Part shown: one piece after another, positions 37,405 to 48,809 of the stretch
Position numbering within the stretch: position 1 is the first letter of the stretch
Layout: every line of letters begins with the position of its first letter
Assembly (NCBI RefSeq): GCF_035918095.1
Contig: NZ_CP109137.1
Location: 3,722,001-3,786,000, forward strand
Reading direction: 5' to 3'
Source of the DNA: Streptomyces sp. NBC_01750
Lineage (GTDB): Bacteria; Actinomycetota; Actinomycetes; Streptomycetales; Streptomycetaceae
DNA length: 64,000 nt
Program-made: the position numbers and the translations under genes
Notes under the pieces: generated by a model
What the model was told of the DNA's origin: nothing
Seen by the model: the letters and a program-made list of their open reading frames with translations, nothing else
Databases searched by the model: none

Positions 37405-37561
37405 GCGGTACTTCCCCCTTGGTGCGGCCTACCGCTCGAGCCGGTCTCCCGCGCAGCTCCGGCGAGCGTTTGCTCCGGAAGGGAGCGATTTGGCCATGGA
37501 TTCTGCTGTTTCAGGTCAGTCGAGCGGGCTTCTTTCTATCACTCGGCCCCACTCGAACAAG

Positions 37562-37599
37562 GGGCCGGTCCGCCCCTGTTCCCAAGGGAGGACCGGCCC
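37562..37599 (-). terminator. Terminator after the ABC-F gene
   Basis: A 10-bp outer stem (GGGCCGGTCC and its complement) with a further CCC/GGG inner pairing lies 35 nt beyond the ABC-F stop on the minus strand. Confidence 0.8.
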
Positions 37600-37633
37600 G
37601 TGATGCGGTTGTTACGCGCTCTGCACGGCTTCT

Positions 37634-39445
<1,812 letters not shown>

Positions 39446-39757
39446 TTCACTCCTGGGACGGGGGACGGATCGACGTCCAGCGTAGTCGCCGTCCCGGGCC
39501 TGTTCCGGACAGCCGGGGATCACCGGGATCCGACTTGCCCGTGGACGGTCCGCAGACGGGCCGCGGCCGCTTTTCGGCCAACGTTTCAGCGCCTGCCTGC
39601 CGCGAGCAACCAGGACACCCCTGCTCAGCTCTCACAGGCCACACAGGTCGTACCGGACCACACCTGGGGGAGCGGGCACGTCGGGGGCGTGCCCGGCCGG
39701 TCGGCCGTGGGCTCTGACCAGTCCGATGCCATCGTGGCACTCGCAGACGAGGAACCG
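39446..39757. other. Divergent intergenic region
   Basis: This 312-bp gap between the ABC-F gene and the lysyl-oxidase-family gene should contain both promoters. I see short GC-rich inverted repeats (CCGGCCGGTCGGCCG near 39691) but no gene and no clear promoter pair. Confidence 0.4.
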
Positions 39758-41437
39758 ATGACCAGACATCCCATATCCTCTGGTACCCGCCTACGCCGTA
39801 CAGCGGCCGTCGCCGCGGCACTCACCGCGGTCGCTGCCGGGACCGGGGCCGCTCCGCTCGCCAAAGCGGCGCCGACGACCACCGCACCCAAGCTCAAGCT
39901 GATCGCCGCCTCCAGCTCCGTGACACTCGACCGCTGGGAGGGCGAGCCCGGGGTTTCTCTGGACCTCGGGACGTACGTCACGGTCGACGGGGGGCCGCTG
40001 GAGTTCAAGGTGACGCGCCCGTCCTACAAGAAGCCCGTGACCGCCGCGCAGATCATCCACGAGGGGAAGAAGACGCGGACCAAGCCCCTTCCGGCGGGTC
40101 TGGTGAAGGACTTCTCCGGCCTGCCGGGCTTCCTCAAGGTGACGATCAGCAAGGCGTCCGGCGCGAAGGTGCTGGACACCACGCAGGCGTTCTGCCCGAA
40201 CAGCGCGGCCGGACGGATCCGGCCGGACGCGCCGGCCACCTCGAAGTATCCCGAGGAATGCCCCAGGAACCCCTTCACGCTCGGCTCCGTGTGGGGCGTC
40301 GAGAACGGCTGGGCGGCCAACACGAGCCGGGGCGGCGCATCACAGCCGGCCGATCTGCCTCCCGGCGACTACATCGCCAAGGTCTCCGTGGCGAAGACCT
40401 ACCGTGACCTGTTCGGCATGGCGGACGAGCAGAAGACGATCAAGGTGAAGGTACGGCAGATCGCCGAGGGCGGGGGCGGGCCGGCGGCCTCACGCTCGGC
40501 CCACTCGGCGATGGCCGGGCACTCGGGGCACGGCGCCGCGGCGTCGGCCCACGCGGGCCACCACGGCGTCGACGGACGCGGTGCGGACTCCCCCGCGCCG
40601 CCCGCGCTGTCGCACGCTCTGGAGGACCTCGGCAGGGCGACGCACCTGGGAGACGGTCCCGGGCACACCGACGGCTCCCGGAACGCGCCCGCGCTGAAGG
40701 CCAACGCCCACCGCCCGACCGGCCGGGCGAGCGTGCCCAACGTGCCGAAGCCGGACCTGCGTTCGCTCCCGGCATGGGATATCGCCATCTCCGACGGCGA
40801 GGACGGGGACGCCCCCGGCAAGGACTATCTGGCCTTCAGCGCCAACGTCTGGAACGCGGGCCCCGCCCCACTGGTCGTCGACGGTTTCCGCAGCCCCGGC
40901 AAGAACCTGATGGACGCCTACCAGTACTTCTACGACGCCAACGGCAAGCAGATCGGGTACACGCCCACGGGCAGCATGGAATGGGACCCGCGCGTGGGTC
41001 ACGAACACTGGCACTTCAAGGACTTCGCCAGCTACCGCCTGCTGAGCGCCAACCAGGCCGAGATCGTGCGCAGCGGCAAGGAGGCCTTCTGTCTGGCCAA
41101 CACCGACGCCGTCGACTACACGGTGAAGAACGCCAACTGGCACCCGAACAACACTGATCTGTCGACCGCCTGCGGCGAGCAGAACTCGGTGTCCGTGCGC
41201 GAGGTCCTCGACGTCGGCTCCGGCGACACGTACACCCAGTACCGTCCCGGACAGTCCTTCGACGTCACCGACCTGCCGAACGGCACCTACTTCATCCAGG
41301 TGATCGCCAACCCCGAACACCGCCTCCAGGAGACGAACCTGAAGAACAACGTCGCCCTGCGGAAGGTCGTTCTGGGCGGTAAGCCCGGCGCCCGCACGGT
41401 GACGGTACCTCCGCACGATCTGATCAACGCTCCCTGA
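39758..41437 (+). CDS. Secreted lysyl-oxidase-family copper protein
   Basis: A 559-residue precursor with a twin-Arg-containing signal peptide (LRRTAAVAAALTAVAAG, cleavage near AKAAP, about residue 41). Residues 45-240 are Ig-like and Cys-bearing; 245-325 are a His/Gly/Ala-rich linker (SAMAGHSGHGAAASAHAGHH) that could bind metal; 335-555 are the lysyl oxidase domain with the copper motif HEHWH at about residue 414 and the family WxHxxNN-like NWHPNNTDLS. The enzyme oxidises primary amines in lysine residues and has been linked to Streptomyces development and copper. The start is the ATG at 39758 after GAGGAA. Confidence 0.88.
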   Translation: MTRHPISSGTRLRRTAAVAAALTAVAAGTGAAPLAKAAPTTTAPKLKLIAASSSVTLDRWEGEPGVSLDLGTYVTVDGGPLEFKVTRPSYKKPVTAAQIIHEGKKTRTKPLPAGLVKDFSGLPGFLKVTISKASGAKVLDTTQAFCPNSAAGRIRPDAPATSKYPEECPRNPFTLGSVWGVENGWAANTSRGGASQPADLPPGDYIAKVSVAKTYRDLFGMADEQKTIKVKVRQIAEGGGGPAASRSAHSAMAGHSGHGAAASAHAGHHGVDGRGADSPAPPALSHALEDLGRATHLGDGPGHTDGSRNAPALKANAHRPTGRASVPNVPKPDLRSLPAWDIAISDGEDGDAPGKDYLAFSANVWNAGPAPLVVDGFRSPGKNLMDAYQYFYDANGKQIGYTPTGSMEWDPRVGHEHWHFKDFASYRLLSANQAEIVRSGKEAFCLANTDAVDYTVKNANWHPNNTDLSTACGEQNSVSVREVLDVGSGDTYTQYRPGQSFDVTDLPNGTYFIQVIANPEHRLQETNLKNNVALRKVVLGGKPGARTVTVPPHDLINAP

Positions 41438-41447
41438 TCCTGGGCCC

Positions 41448-41478
41448 GTCGCAGCCCGGCCCACGGCCGGGCTGCGAC
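41448..41478. terminator. Bidirectional terminator
   Basis: A 14-bp perfect stem with a 3-nt loop lies between the convergent lysyl-oxidase-family and acyltransferase genes. Confidence 0.88.
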
Positions 41479-41530
41479 CGGGCACATCCCTTGCGCGCGT
41501 GACCTGCGGCGGTCGCCCGGGAAGCGGCTC

Positions 41531-42862
41531 CTAGGAAGCGGTCCGGCGGCCTCTGCCCGCCGTCTCGACCAGCAGCCAGCCGATGAGCGCCATGGCGACG
41601 GCGACGGGCGCGGTGACGCGTACGGCGACCAGCATCGCGGACTTGCCCTGCAGCATGCCGCCGAAGCCCACCATCGACAGACCGAGCACGCCGAACAGGC
41701 AGAGCGTGATCCCAAGGGCGGCGGCGGGCCCCGATCCGCCCTTCCCCGCGGCCCCGGAGGCCGCGCTCACCGGCCGCTCGAAGGTGCGGAAGGCGGCGAC
41801 GAGCAGCGCGGTCACCACGGCGGCCACGGCGATACGGAACGGGACCTGCGCCCACCAGGCGGCGGAGGCGGGGACGGGCAGCGGTATGCCGAGGGCGATC
41901 ATCGCGCCGTACACGCCGAGCATCGCGGTGAGATGCCACAGGAACGCGGTCATCGCGATGCCGTTGGCGGCGACGACGGCCCGCCAGACCCGGGCCCGCT
42001 GCACGAAGCGCGTACCGGGCGTACGGAGCAGCTCCACCGCGCCGACCAGCCACAGGCCGTGGAAGAGGAGCGCGAGGGTGGGCGGGGCCATGTTGGAGAC
42101 CTTCTCGCCGGGCATCCCGACCATGCTCAGGGGGTACGGGCCGAACGCGACCAGGCCCGCGGCGCCGGCGAGTCCCGCGGCCGCGAGCGCGGAGGGCATC
42201 CGGATCCGGCCGTCGGCGCGTAGGAAGCCGAGCTGGTGGACGGCGAGCCAGACGAAGGCGAAGTTCAGGAACTCGACGAACGGCACCCCGCCGAGGAAGC
42301 GCAGTCCGTCGACGAGCGCGGCACCGGCGACGAGCGCGGCAAAGGCGCCCCAGCCGTAACGCTCGTGCAGCCTCAGCAGCGGCGGCGTGAAGGCGACCAT
42401 CGCCAGGTAGATCCCGATGAACCAGAGCGGCTGGGCGACCAGCCGCAGCGCTGTGCCGGTCAGCCCGGTCGAGTCACCGCCGTCGCCGAGAAGCTGGACG
42501 AGCAGCGCGGCCGTGCCCCAGACCAGGATGAAGACCATGGTGGGCCGCAGCAGCCGCTGCAGCCGGGCCCGCAGGAATGCGGCGTAGACGGAGCCGTCGG
42601 TCTTCCGGGTGAGGGAGCGGTACGAGAGGGCGTGCGAGAAGCCGCCGACGAAGAAGAACACCGGCATGATCTGCAGGCCCCAGGTGAGCGGCTGCAGCTC
42701 GGGCACGACGGCGAGGAGATTCCCGACGCCGTCCCCGGCGACGACGGCCATCAGCCAGTGCCCGAGCACGACGGTCCCCAGCGAGGCGACCCTCAGCAGG
42801 TCGATGTACCGGTCCCGGGTCCCGGGCGTGGCAGCGGCGAGCTCACGAACGCTTGATCCCAT
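41531..42862 (-). CDS. Acyltransferase-3 family membrane protein
   Basis: A 443-residue protein with about ten membrane helices. The family start DRYIDLLRVASLGTVVLGHWLM carries the conserved Arg/His, followed by PVFFFVGGFSHALSY and LRARLQRLLRPTMVFILVW (sequences shown in part). Such enzymes O-acylate sugars or other surface molecules. The target is unknown. It stands alone, convergent with the lysyl-oxidase-family gene. The ATG at 42862 has no clear SD site. Confidence 0.88.
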   Translation of the reverse strand: MGSSVRELAAATPGTRDRYIDLLRVASLGTVVLGHWLMAVVAGDGVGNLLAVVPELQPLTWGLQIMPVFFFVGGFSHALSYRSLTRKTDGSVYAAFLRARLQRLLRPTMVFILVWGTAALLVQLLGDGGDSTGLTGTALRLVAQPLWFIGIYLAMVAFTPPLLRLHERYGWGAFAALVAGAALVDGLRFLGGVPFVEFLNFAFVWLAVHQLGFLRADGRIRMPSALAAAGLAGAAGLVAFGPYPLSMVGMPGEKVSNMAPPTLALLFHGLWLVGAVELLRTPGTRFVQRARVWRAVVAANGIAMTAFLWHLTAMLGVYGAMIALGIPLPVPASAAWWAQVPFRIAVAAVVTALLVAAFRTFERPVSAASGAAGKGGSGPAAALGITLCLFGVLGLSMVGFGGMLQGKSAMLVAVRVTAPVAVAMALIGWLLVETAGRGRRTAS

Positions 42863-42984
42863 GCGAGTACGGTGCCGCGGGGGTGCGGGGGCATGTGAGG
42901 GCGCTCGTACTCAACCCGGATCTGAGTATCCCGCCCACCCGCGCTCGAGCATGGGATGCGGGACGCCTCCGGGCCGGAACCGCC

Positions 42985-43878
42985 TTACACCAGCACCGCA
43001 CCTGTCGCCGGGGACGGCGCCACCCTCGCCGTGCGGCACGTGCCCGAGGACAGCAGCGCCTGCGCCACTCCCCGCGCCGCGTCCTCGTCCTTCGTCAGGA
43101 ACGCCGTCGTCGGGCCCGAGCCCGAGACCAGGGACGCGAGTGCGCCCGCCGCCGTGCCCGCCGCGAGGGTGGCAGACAGCGAAGGCCGCAGCGAGAGCGC
43201 CGCAGGCTGCAGGTCATTGACGAGCGCGCCCGCCAGCGCCGAGGCGTCGCCCGTACGCAGGGCCTCGAGCAGCGCGGGGGAGGCGACCGGCGCGGGGACG
43301 GCGATGCCTTCGTTGAGGCGGTCGAACTCGCCGTACACCGCGGGGGTCGACAGTCCGCCGTCCGCCACCGCGAACACCCAGTGGAAGTCCCCGCCGACCG
43401 CCAGCTCGGTCAGCTGCTCGCCGCGACCGGTGCCCAGCGCCGCGCCGCCCACCAGGCTGAACGGCACATCGCTGCCCAACTCGGCGCAGATCGCGAGAAG
43501 TTCGGAGCGCGACGAGCCAACACCCCACAGCGCGTCGCACGCCAGCAGCGCACCCGCGCCGTCCGCGCTGCCGCCGGCCATACCGCCCGCGACAGGGATG
43601 TCCTTGGCGATGTGGATGTGGACGTCCGGGGACAGGCCGTGGCGGGCCGCGAGCAGTTCGGCCGCGCGCGCCGCCAAGTTCGTACGGTCCAGGGGAACTT
43701 GATGCGCGTCCGGGCCCGAGCACGTGATCGTCAGCGACTCGGCCGGGGTCACCGTGACCTCGTCGTACAGGCCGACCGCCAGGAAGACATTCGCGAGGTC
43801 GTGGAAGCCGTCGGGCCGCGCCCCGCCCACCGCCAGCTGGACATTCACCTTCGCAGGGACCCGTACCGTGACGCTCAC
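42985..43878 (-). CDS. ispE: 4-diphosphocytidyl-2-C-methyl-D-erythritol kinase
   Basis: A 297-residue GHMP kinase of the MEP isoprenoid pathway. The N-terminal [22 protein letters not shown] and ATP loop [20 protein letters not shown] (about 92-111) are diagnostic, as is the C-terminal [12 protein letters not shown]. Its ATG overlaps the rsmA stop (ATGA). The rsmA-ispE pair is conserved in actinobacteria. Confidence 0.96.
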   Translation of the reverse strand: MSVTVRVPAKVNVQLAVGGARPDGFHDLANVFLAVGLYDEVTVTPAESLTITCSGPDAHQVPLDRTNLAARAAELLAARHGLSPDVHIHIAKDIPVAGGMAGGSADGAGALLACDALWGVGSSRSELLAICAELGSDVPFSLVGGAALGTGRGEQLTELAVGGDFHWVFAVADGGLSTPAVYGEFDRLNEGIAVPAPVASPALLEALRTGDASALAGALVNDLQPAALSLRPSLSATLAAGTAAGALASLVSGSGPTTAFLTKDEDAARGVAQALLSSGTCRTARVAPSPATGAVLV

Positions 43879-44735
43879 GCCTTGGCCTCCGCGATCCGTG
43901 CGAACTCCTCCACCGTCAGCGCTTCCCCGCGCGCCTGCGGGGAGATGCCGGCCTCGACCAGCGCCGCCTCCGCCGCCGCCGGCGATCCGGCCCAGCCCGC
44001 CAGCGCCGCCCGCAGTGTCTTGCGGCGCTGCGCGAACGCCGCGTCGACCACCGCGAAGACCTCCGCCTTCGAGGCCGTGGTCTTCACCGGCTCGGTGCGG
44101 CGGACCAGGGACACGAGCCCCGAGTCCACATTCGGGGCCGGCCAGAAGACGTTCCGGCCGATCGAGCCGGCCCGCTTCACCTGCGCGTACCAGTTCGCCT
44201 TCACCGAAGGCACTCCGTACACCTTGTTGCCCGGCTTGGCCGCGAGCCGGTCCGCGACCTCCGCCTGGACCATCACCAGCGTCCGCTCGATCGTCGGGAA
44301 GCGGTCCAGCATATGGAGGAGGACAGGAACAGCGACGTTGTACGGCAGGTTCGCGACCAGCGCGGTCGGCGCCGGACCCGGCAGCTCCCGCACCTGCATC
44401 GCGTCGGAGTGGACCAGCGAGAAGCGTTCGGCGCGCGCCGGCATCCGGGCCGCGATCGTCGACGGCAGCGCGCCCGCCAGCACATCGTCGATCTCGACGG
44501 CAACAACCCGGTCCGCCGACTCCAGCAGCGCCAGGGTCAGCGACCCGAGCCCGGGGCCGACCTCGACGACGACGTCGCCTTCCCGCACCCCGGCGGTCCG
44601 TACGATCCGGCGGACCGTATTGGCGTCGATGACGAAGTTCTGACCGCGCTGCTTGGTGGGGCGTACGCCCAGCGCTGCGGCCAGTTCACGGATGTCGGCG
44701 GGGCCGAGGAGTGCGTCGGGCTCAGTGGTGCTCAC
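43875..44735 (-). CDS. rsmA: 16S rRNA dimethyladenosine transferase (KsgA)
   Basis: This 286-residue SAM-dependent enzyme dimethylates the two adjacent adenosines near the 3' end of 16S rRNA. It shows [23 protein letters not shown] motif [17 protein letters not shown], and the NLPYN catalytic motif. The start is the GTG at 44735, which overlaps the rpf stop (GTGA). TAGGCT lies 6 nt upstream inside the rpf 3' end, so a leaderless transcript is possible in addition to operon read-through. Confidence 0.96.
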   Translation of the reverse strand: MSTTEPDALLGPADIRELAAALGVRPTKQRGQNFVIDANTVRRIVRTAGVREGDVVVEVGPGLGSLTLALLESADRVVAVEIDDVLAGALPSTIAARMPARAERFSLVHSDAMQVRELPGPAPTALVANLPYNVAVPVLLHMLDRFPTIERTLVMVQAEVADRLAAKPGNKVYGVPSVKANWYAQVKRAGSIGRNVFWPAPNVDSGLVSLVRRTEPVKTTASKAEVFAVVDAAFAQRRKTLRAALAGWAGSPAAAEAALVEAGISPQARGEALTVEEFARIAEAKA

Positions 44736-46171
44736 CGATACAGCCTACGGCCGCAGTGCGGCCACGGACTCGCCCCCCTTTGCACGAAGAGCTTCTTCGC
44801 CCGGTACGTCTGTTCCGTCGCGGGCGCGTCCTGCGGCCGCCCGCTGCCGCCCAGCGCATGCCAGGTCCTGGTGTCGAACTGGTACAGCCCGCCGTAGGTG
44901 CCCGAGGGATCGACCGCCCCCGGCCGACCGCCCGACTCGCAGCGCGCGAGAGCGTCCCAGTTCAGCCCGTCCGCGCCCTGCACGGAGTCCGGCAGCCGCT
45001 TGGTGCCCACCTTCACCTGCTGGGTGACGGGCTCCCGCACCACCTCCTCGGCGATCTTCTTCGGCTTCTGCCGCACCCCGTTGACCGTCCGCAGGAAGTA
45101 TGTGACCCGTCGCGCGCCCGGCCGGCCCGGCCGCGCGACGACGTCGGTGCCCGCCAAGAGCGAGGAGTCCCCGGTCCGCTCGGTCTCGAAGTCGATCGGC
45201 TCCTCGCGGATCTCCTCGGCGGTGGTGATCCGCATAACGGTGATCGTCTGGCCGTCGCGCGGAAAGCCGGTGAGCGGTACGGAGGTGGTGTCCTGCCCGC
45301 GCAGCTCGATGCCGGCCTCGTCCAGCGCCTCGCGCACACTCGCCGCGTTCGTACGGATGGCGCGCTCGCGCCCGTCGGCCATGAAGGTCACCGTCCGCTC
45401 GGTCCGTACGTCCAGCGCGAGGCCCGTGCGGGAGATCGGCGAGGAGCGGGAGGCGGACAGATAGGCGCCATCGGCCCGCACTCCGAGCTGGCGCAGCGCG
45501 CCGTCGACGGTACGGGCGGTGGTCCACACCCGGCGGCGCTGACCGTCGAGGGTGAGCATCACGGGCCGGCCGTAGCGGACGATGATCTCGTCGCCGCTGG
45601 CGAGGGCCGCGCCGGGGGCCGGGGCGATGATGTCGTGCCCGGTGACATGGAGGCCCTCGTCCTCGAGGAGCTCCTGCACATCGTCGGCGAAGGTGTGCAT
45701 GGTGCGCGGTACGCCGTCGATGCTGAGCCGTACCGCCTTGTCGTTGGCGACGAAGGCCGAGGTGCCACCCGCCAGAAAGGCGACGACGAGGGCCTGCGGG
45801 ATGAGCCGGCGCAGGGTGTCGGGCTTCTGCACGGTCCTGCGGCGGCGGGCGGCGCGACGGGCCTCGGCACGGCCACCCGCCCCGGCGGGGACGTCCACGG
45901 CCGGCACGGCGGCGGGACCCGGGCTCTGGCGCGGCAGCGACGGCCCGGGTGCTTCGTACGGGCTCGGCCCGGGTGCTTCGTGCGACGACGGGGGCGATAC
46001 GTACCGCGTGAGCTCAGGCGCTTCGTAAGGTGCCGGCCCGGACGCTTCGTACCGCGTGAGCTCAGGCGCTTCGTAAGGTGCCGGCCCGGGCCCTTCGTGC
46101 GGCTCCGCCGTGCTGGCGGCGGCACGACGACAGTCGCGCCCGCCTCGGTCACTGCCCTGCGAATTGTTCAC
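44732..46171 (-). CDS. Resuscitation-promoting factor (DUF348-G5-transglycosylase, RpfB architecture)
   Basis: A 479-residue secreted muralytic protein. In order: a disordered repeat-rich N-terminus with a 16-residue duplication, a basic stretch (RAARRRR), a membrane anchor ([17 protein letters not shown]), three DUF348 repeats, a G5 domain ([17 protein letters not shown]) and the C-terminal lysozyme-like Rpf domain with catalytic Glu in [12 protein letters not shown] and [16 protein letters not shown]. It cleaves peptidoglycan during germination. The start is the GTG at 46171 with GGAG upstream. Loss of the C-terminal Cys partner is not evident (WPHC present). Confidence 0.92.
   Translation of the reverse strand: MNNSQGSDRGGRDCRRAAASTAEPHEGPGPAPYEAPELTRYEASGPAPYEAPELTRYVSPPSSHEAPGPSPYEAPGPSLPRQSPGPAAVPAVDVPAGAGGRAEARRAARRRRTVQKPDTLRRLIPQALVVAFLAGGTSAFVANDKAVRLSIDGVPRTMHTFADDVQELLEDEGLHVTGHDIIAPAPGAALASGDEIIVRYGRPVMLTLDGQRRRVWTTARTVDGALRQLGVRADGAYLSASRSSPISRTGLALDVRTERTVTFMADGRERAIRTNAASVREALDEAGIELRGQDTTSVPLTGFPRDGQTITVMRITTAEEIREEPIDFETERTGDSSLLAGTDVVARPGRPGARRVTYFLRTVNGVRQKPKKIAEEVVREPVTQQVKVGTKRLPDSVQGADGLNWDALARCESGGRPGAVDPSGTYGGLYQFDTRTWHALGGSGRPQDAPATEQTYRAKKLFVQRGASPWPHCGRRLYR
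46001..46089 (-). repeat. 48-bp tandem repeat in the rpf N-terminal coding region
   Basis: Two 41-bp identical stretches (46001-46041 and 46049-46089) recur with a 48-bp period and encode [12 protein letters not shown] twice. Less exact copies flank it, giving a series of YEAPGPS units. Confidence 0.9.
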
Positions 46172-46288
46172 GACGCTCCGTAGGTCCGGTCCGGTCCGCC
46201 AGATGGCGTTGCGGGCCGGGACACTAGCGGAGCTACGGTCACTATCCAAAGCGGCTCGACTACGCAGTGTCGCGGGACTGTCCTGCGC

Positions 46289-46320
46289 CGAACCCGCCGC
46301 CGGAGCCGGCGGCGGGTTCG
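46289..46320 (-). terminator. Hairpin between tatD and rpf
   Basis: A 13-bp perfect stem with a 6-nt loop lies 10 nt beyond the tatD stop. It separates tatD from the rpf-rsmA-ispE operon. Confidence 0.78.
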
Positions 46321-46329
46321 CGTTATCCC

Positions 46330-47205
46330 TCAGTAATCAAATGCGCGAGCCGTATTGGCCGAAATCGCCGCGGCCAGCGTGTCCTCGTCGAGGCCCTTCA
46401 CCGCCGCCATCGCCCGCAGCGTGACCGGAATGAGATATGGCGCATTGGGCCGTCCGCGGTACGGCGCCGGCGTGAGAAACGGCGCATCCGTTTCGACGAG
46501 TACGAGCTCCGCCGGGGCAACGGCGAGCGCGTCGCGCAGCGGCTGCGCGTTCTTGAAGGTCACGTTCCCGGCAAAGGACATGAAATAGCCTGCTGCCGCG
46601 CACACTTCGGCCATTTCCGCGTCACCCGAATAGCAGTGGAAGACGGTGCGCTCCGGGGCGCCCTCCTCGGCGAGGATCCGCAGGACGTCGGCGTGCGCCT
46701 CCCGGTCGTGGATGACCAGCGCCTTGCCGTGCCGTTTGGCGATCTCGATATGGGCCCGGAAGGAGCGCTCCTGAGCGGCCACGCCCCCGGGGCCCGTACG
46801 GAAGAAGTCCAGCCCGGTCTCGCCGACCGCGCGCACCTGCGGGAGGGCGGCCAGCCGGTCGATCTCGGCGAGCGCGTCGTCCAGCGCGCTGTCGCCGCCG
46901 GCGTCGCGCGCACCGTGCCGCGACCCGCCTCCCCCAGTGCCCTGGTCGCCGTGCACGATGCGCGGAGCCTCGTTGGGGTGCAGGGCGACCGCGGCGTGCA
47001 CGCTGTCGTGCGCGGCTGCCGTCTCCGCGGCCCAGCGGGAACCCTTGATGTCGCAGCCCACCTGGACCACCGCGGTCACGCCGACGGCCGCGGCCCTCGC
47101 CAGCGCCTCCTCGACCGTGCCTTCCTGCATGTCCAGGTGGGTGTGCGAATCGGCGACCGGCACGCCGAGCGGTTCGGGCAGCGGTGGTGCGGACTTCGAA
47201 CTCAT
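46330..47205 (-). CDS. tatD: TatD-family metal-dependent DNase/hydrolase
   Basis: A 291-residue TIM-barrel protein. Metal ligands: HTHLD (about residues 20-24), Glu in AVGETGLDFF, His in LVIHDREAH, His in TVFHCYSG and Asp in VETDAPFL. An insertion of Gly/Asp-rich sequence (GTGGGGSRHGARDAGGDS) falls after the second strand. TatD proteins are 3'-5' exonucleases implicated in DNA repair. The position next to rpf/rsmA is the usual actinobacterial context. Confidence 0.93.
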   Translation of the reverse strand: MSSKSAPPLPEPLGVPVADSHTHLDMQEGTVEEALARAAAVGVTAVVQVGCDIKGSRWAAETAAAHDSVHAAVALHPNEAPRIVHGDQGTGGGGSRHGARDAGGDSALDDALAEIDRLAALPQVRAVGETGLDFFRTGPGGVAAQERSFRAHIEIAKRHGKALVIHDREAHADVLRILAEEGAPERTVFHCYSGDAEMAEVCAAAGYFMSFAGNVTFKNAQPLRDALAVAPAELVLVETDAPFLTPAPYRGRPNAPYLIPVTLRAMAAVKGLDEDTLAAAISANTARAFDY

Positions 47206-47257
47206 GGCGCGATCCTACGAGGCTCGCGCCCCCCGTCTCACTCCTGGTGGAACAGCC

Positions 47258-47701
47258 TCACTTGCGGTGGTGGAAGGGGTGCAGGAGGTCGGAGAGGTGC
47301 CAGTGGTGAGGTTCGGCCGTCCGGGTCTTTTCGGCGCCCGCCACTTCGGGCATCGCCGCTTCACTCTCCAACGGCGGGCGCTCCACCGACTCGCGCTCCC
47401 GCGGCGCGGCAGCGGCCTGGACGGACTTCTTCGCGGCGGGTGCCGGCGACATCAGGTTGCGCACTGAGGAGACCTGTCCGGACCGCATGATCCGTACGAC
47501 ATGTCCGCCGCAGTTGAGGCAGTTCGGGCTCGAGAGCGGGGACGGCACCCGGGCGCCCGCGGCCGTATAGACAACAAACTCCTGGCCGGTGGCGTCGACG
47601 TGGTGCTCTATCTCGTAGGACTGCTCCCAGCCGTGCCCGCAATGCATGCAGGCGAAGGCGTACGCCTCGTGGACCTTGGCGGTGCCTGTGATCTCACTCA
47701 T
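47258..47701 (-). CDS. Small zinc-ribbon-like protein of unknown function
   Basis: A 147-residue soluble protein. Two CxxC knuckles (FACMHCGHGW at about 18-25 and PNCLNCGGHVV at about 60-67) can form one zinc ribbon; the rest is Ala/Glu-rich and ends in a His-rich WHLSDLLHPFHHRK tail. The ATG at 47701 follows AGAGGAGCT. Conserved in Streptomyces to my recollection but without a known role. Confidence 0.8.
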   Translation of the reverse strand: MSEITGTAKVHEAYAFACMHCGHGWEQSYEIEHHVDATGQEFVVYTAAGARVPSPLSSPNCLNCGGHVVRIMRSGQVSSVRNLMSPAPAAKKSVQAAAAPRERESVERPPLESEAAMPEVAGAEKTRTAEPHHWHLSDLLHPFHHRK

Positions 47702-47829
47702 GCCAGCTCCTCTCCACTGACTCAGTGGACGCCCATCCGGGCGGGAGCGCATCAGTCCCTGTCGATTAATGGTCTGGTCTTTGGTCTTCCCATGCAGAAA
47801 GGCTCAAGGCACGGTCTGCGCTTTGCTTT

Positions 47830-48747
47830 TTACGATAGTCCTTTACCCTCCACAGGGACCGGCCGATCCGCATTCTTTGCCGCCACCACGGCATCGAAGA
47901 CCTCGCGCTTGGGAAGCCCCGCCTCGGCGGCGACCGCCGCAATGGCCTCCTTGCGCCGTTCGCCTGCCTCCTCCCGCACCCGCACCCTGCGCACCAGCTC
48001 GGCCGGGTCGAGATCCCCGGGCCCCGACTCGGGAGCGCCCTCGACGACAACAGTGATCTCGCCACGTACGCCGTCGGCCGCCCAGTCCGCCAGCTCACCG
48101 AGACCTCCGCGCTTGATCTCCTCGTACGTCTTCGTCAGCTCGCGGCAGACGGCGGCCCGGCGCTCGGCGCCGAACACCTCGGCCATCGCGGCGAGGGTGT
48201 CGTCGAGCCGGTGCGGGGCCTCGAAGTAGACGAGAGTGCGCCGCTCGTTCTCGACCTCGCGCAGCCGGCCGAGCCGCTCGCCCGCCTTGCGCGGCAGGAA
48301 ACCCTCGAAGCAGAAGCGGTCCACGGGCAGCCCGGACAGGGCCAGCGCGGTCAGTACGGCGGACGGGCCGGGCACCGCCGTGACCTTGATGTCCTGCTCA
48401 ACGGCGGCGGCGACCAGCCGGTAACCGGGGTCGGAGACGGACGGCATGCCGGCGTCGGTGACCAGCAGCACCCGGGAGCCGCCGGTCAGCGCCTCGACCA
48501 GCTCCGGCGTACGGGCGGACTCATTGCCCTCGAAGTACGACACGACACGCCCCCGCGTGTGCACCCCGAGCGCCTGCGTGAGCCGGCGCAGCCGCCGGGT
48601 GTCCTCCGCGGCCACGATGTCGGCGCGCTCCAGCTCGGCGGCGAGCCGGGGCGGCGCGTCGGCGACATCACCGATGGGGGTCCCTGCGAGTACGAGCACG
48701 CCTGTCGGGGGTCCGGGGGCCGTTCCCCGGGAGAGCACAGTTGTCAC
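47830..48747 (-). CDS. rsmI: 16S rRNA 2'-O-ribose C1402 methyltransferase (RsmI)
   Basis: A 305-residue SAM-dependent tetrapyrrole-methylase-fold enzyme: LVLAGTPIGDVADAPPRL at the start, AAEDTRRLRRLTQAL, VVSYFEGNE, LVTDAGMPSVSDPGYRLV and VPGPSAVLTALALSGLP are all family landmarks. It modifies C1402 in the decoding centre. I take the GTG at 48747 because GAGG lies 9 nt upstream; an in-frame ATG at 48756 is the alternative. It is divergent from pmt with about 60 bp between. Confidence 0.95.
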   Translation of the reverse strand: MTTVLSRGTAPGPPTGVLVLAGTPIGDVADAPPRLAAELERADIVAAEDTRRLRRLTQALGVHTRGRVVSYFEGNESARTPELVEALTGGSRVLLVTDAGMPSVSDPGYRLVAAAVEQDIKVTAVPGPSAVLTALALSGLPVDRFCFEGFLPRKAGERLGRLREVENERRTLVYFEAPHRLDDTLAAMAEVFGAERRAAVCRELTKTYEEIKRGGLGELADWAADGVRGEITVVVEGAPESGPGDLDPAELVRRVRVREEAGERRKEAIAAVAAEAGLPKREVFDAVVAAKNADRPVPVEGKGLS

Positions 48748-48797
48748 GTACGCCATCCTCGCAGGACCGGACGTACGACTCGCACAGCCGCGTTCCC

Positions 48798-48803
48798 TAC
48801 GAT
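48798..48803 (+). promoter_or_regulatory. -10 element of a probable leaderless pmt transcript
   Basis: TACGAT lies 6 nt upstream of the pmt GTG and no SD sequence is present. With normal -10 to start-site spacing the mRNA would begin at or next to the GTG. Confidence 0.55.
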
Positions 48804-48809
48804 GGCGCG

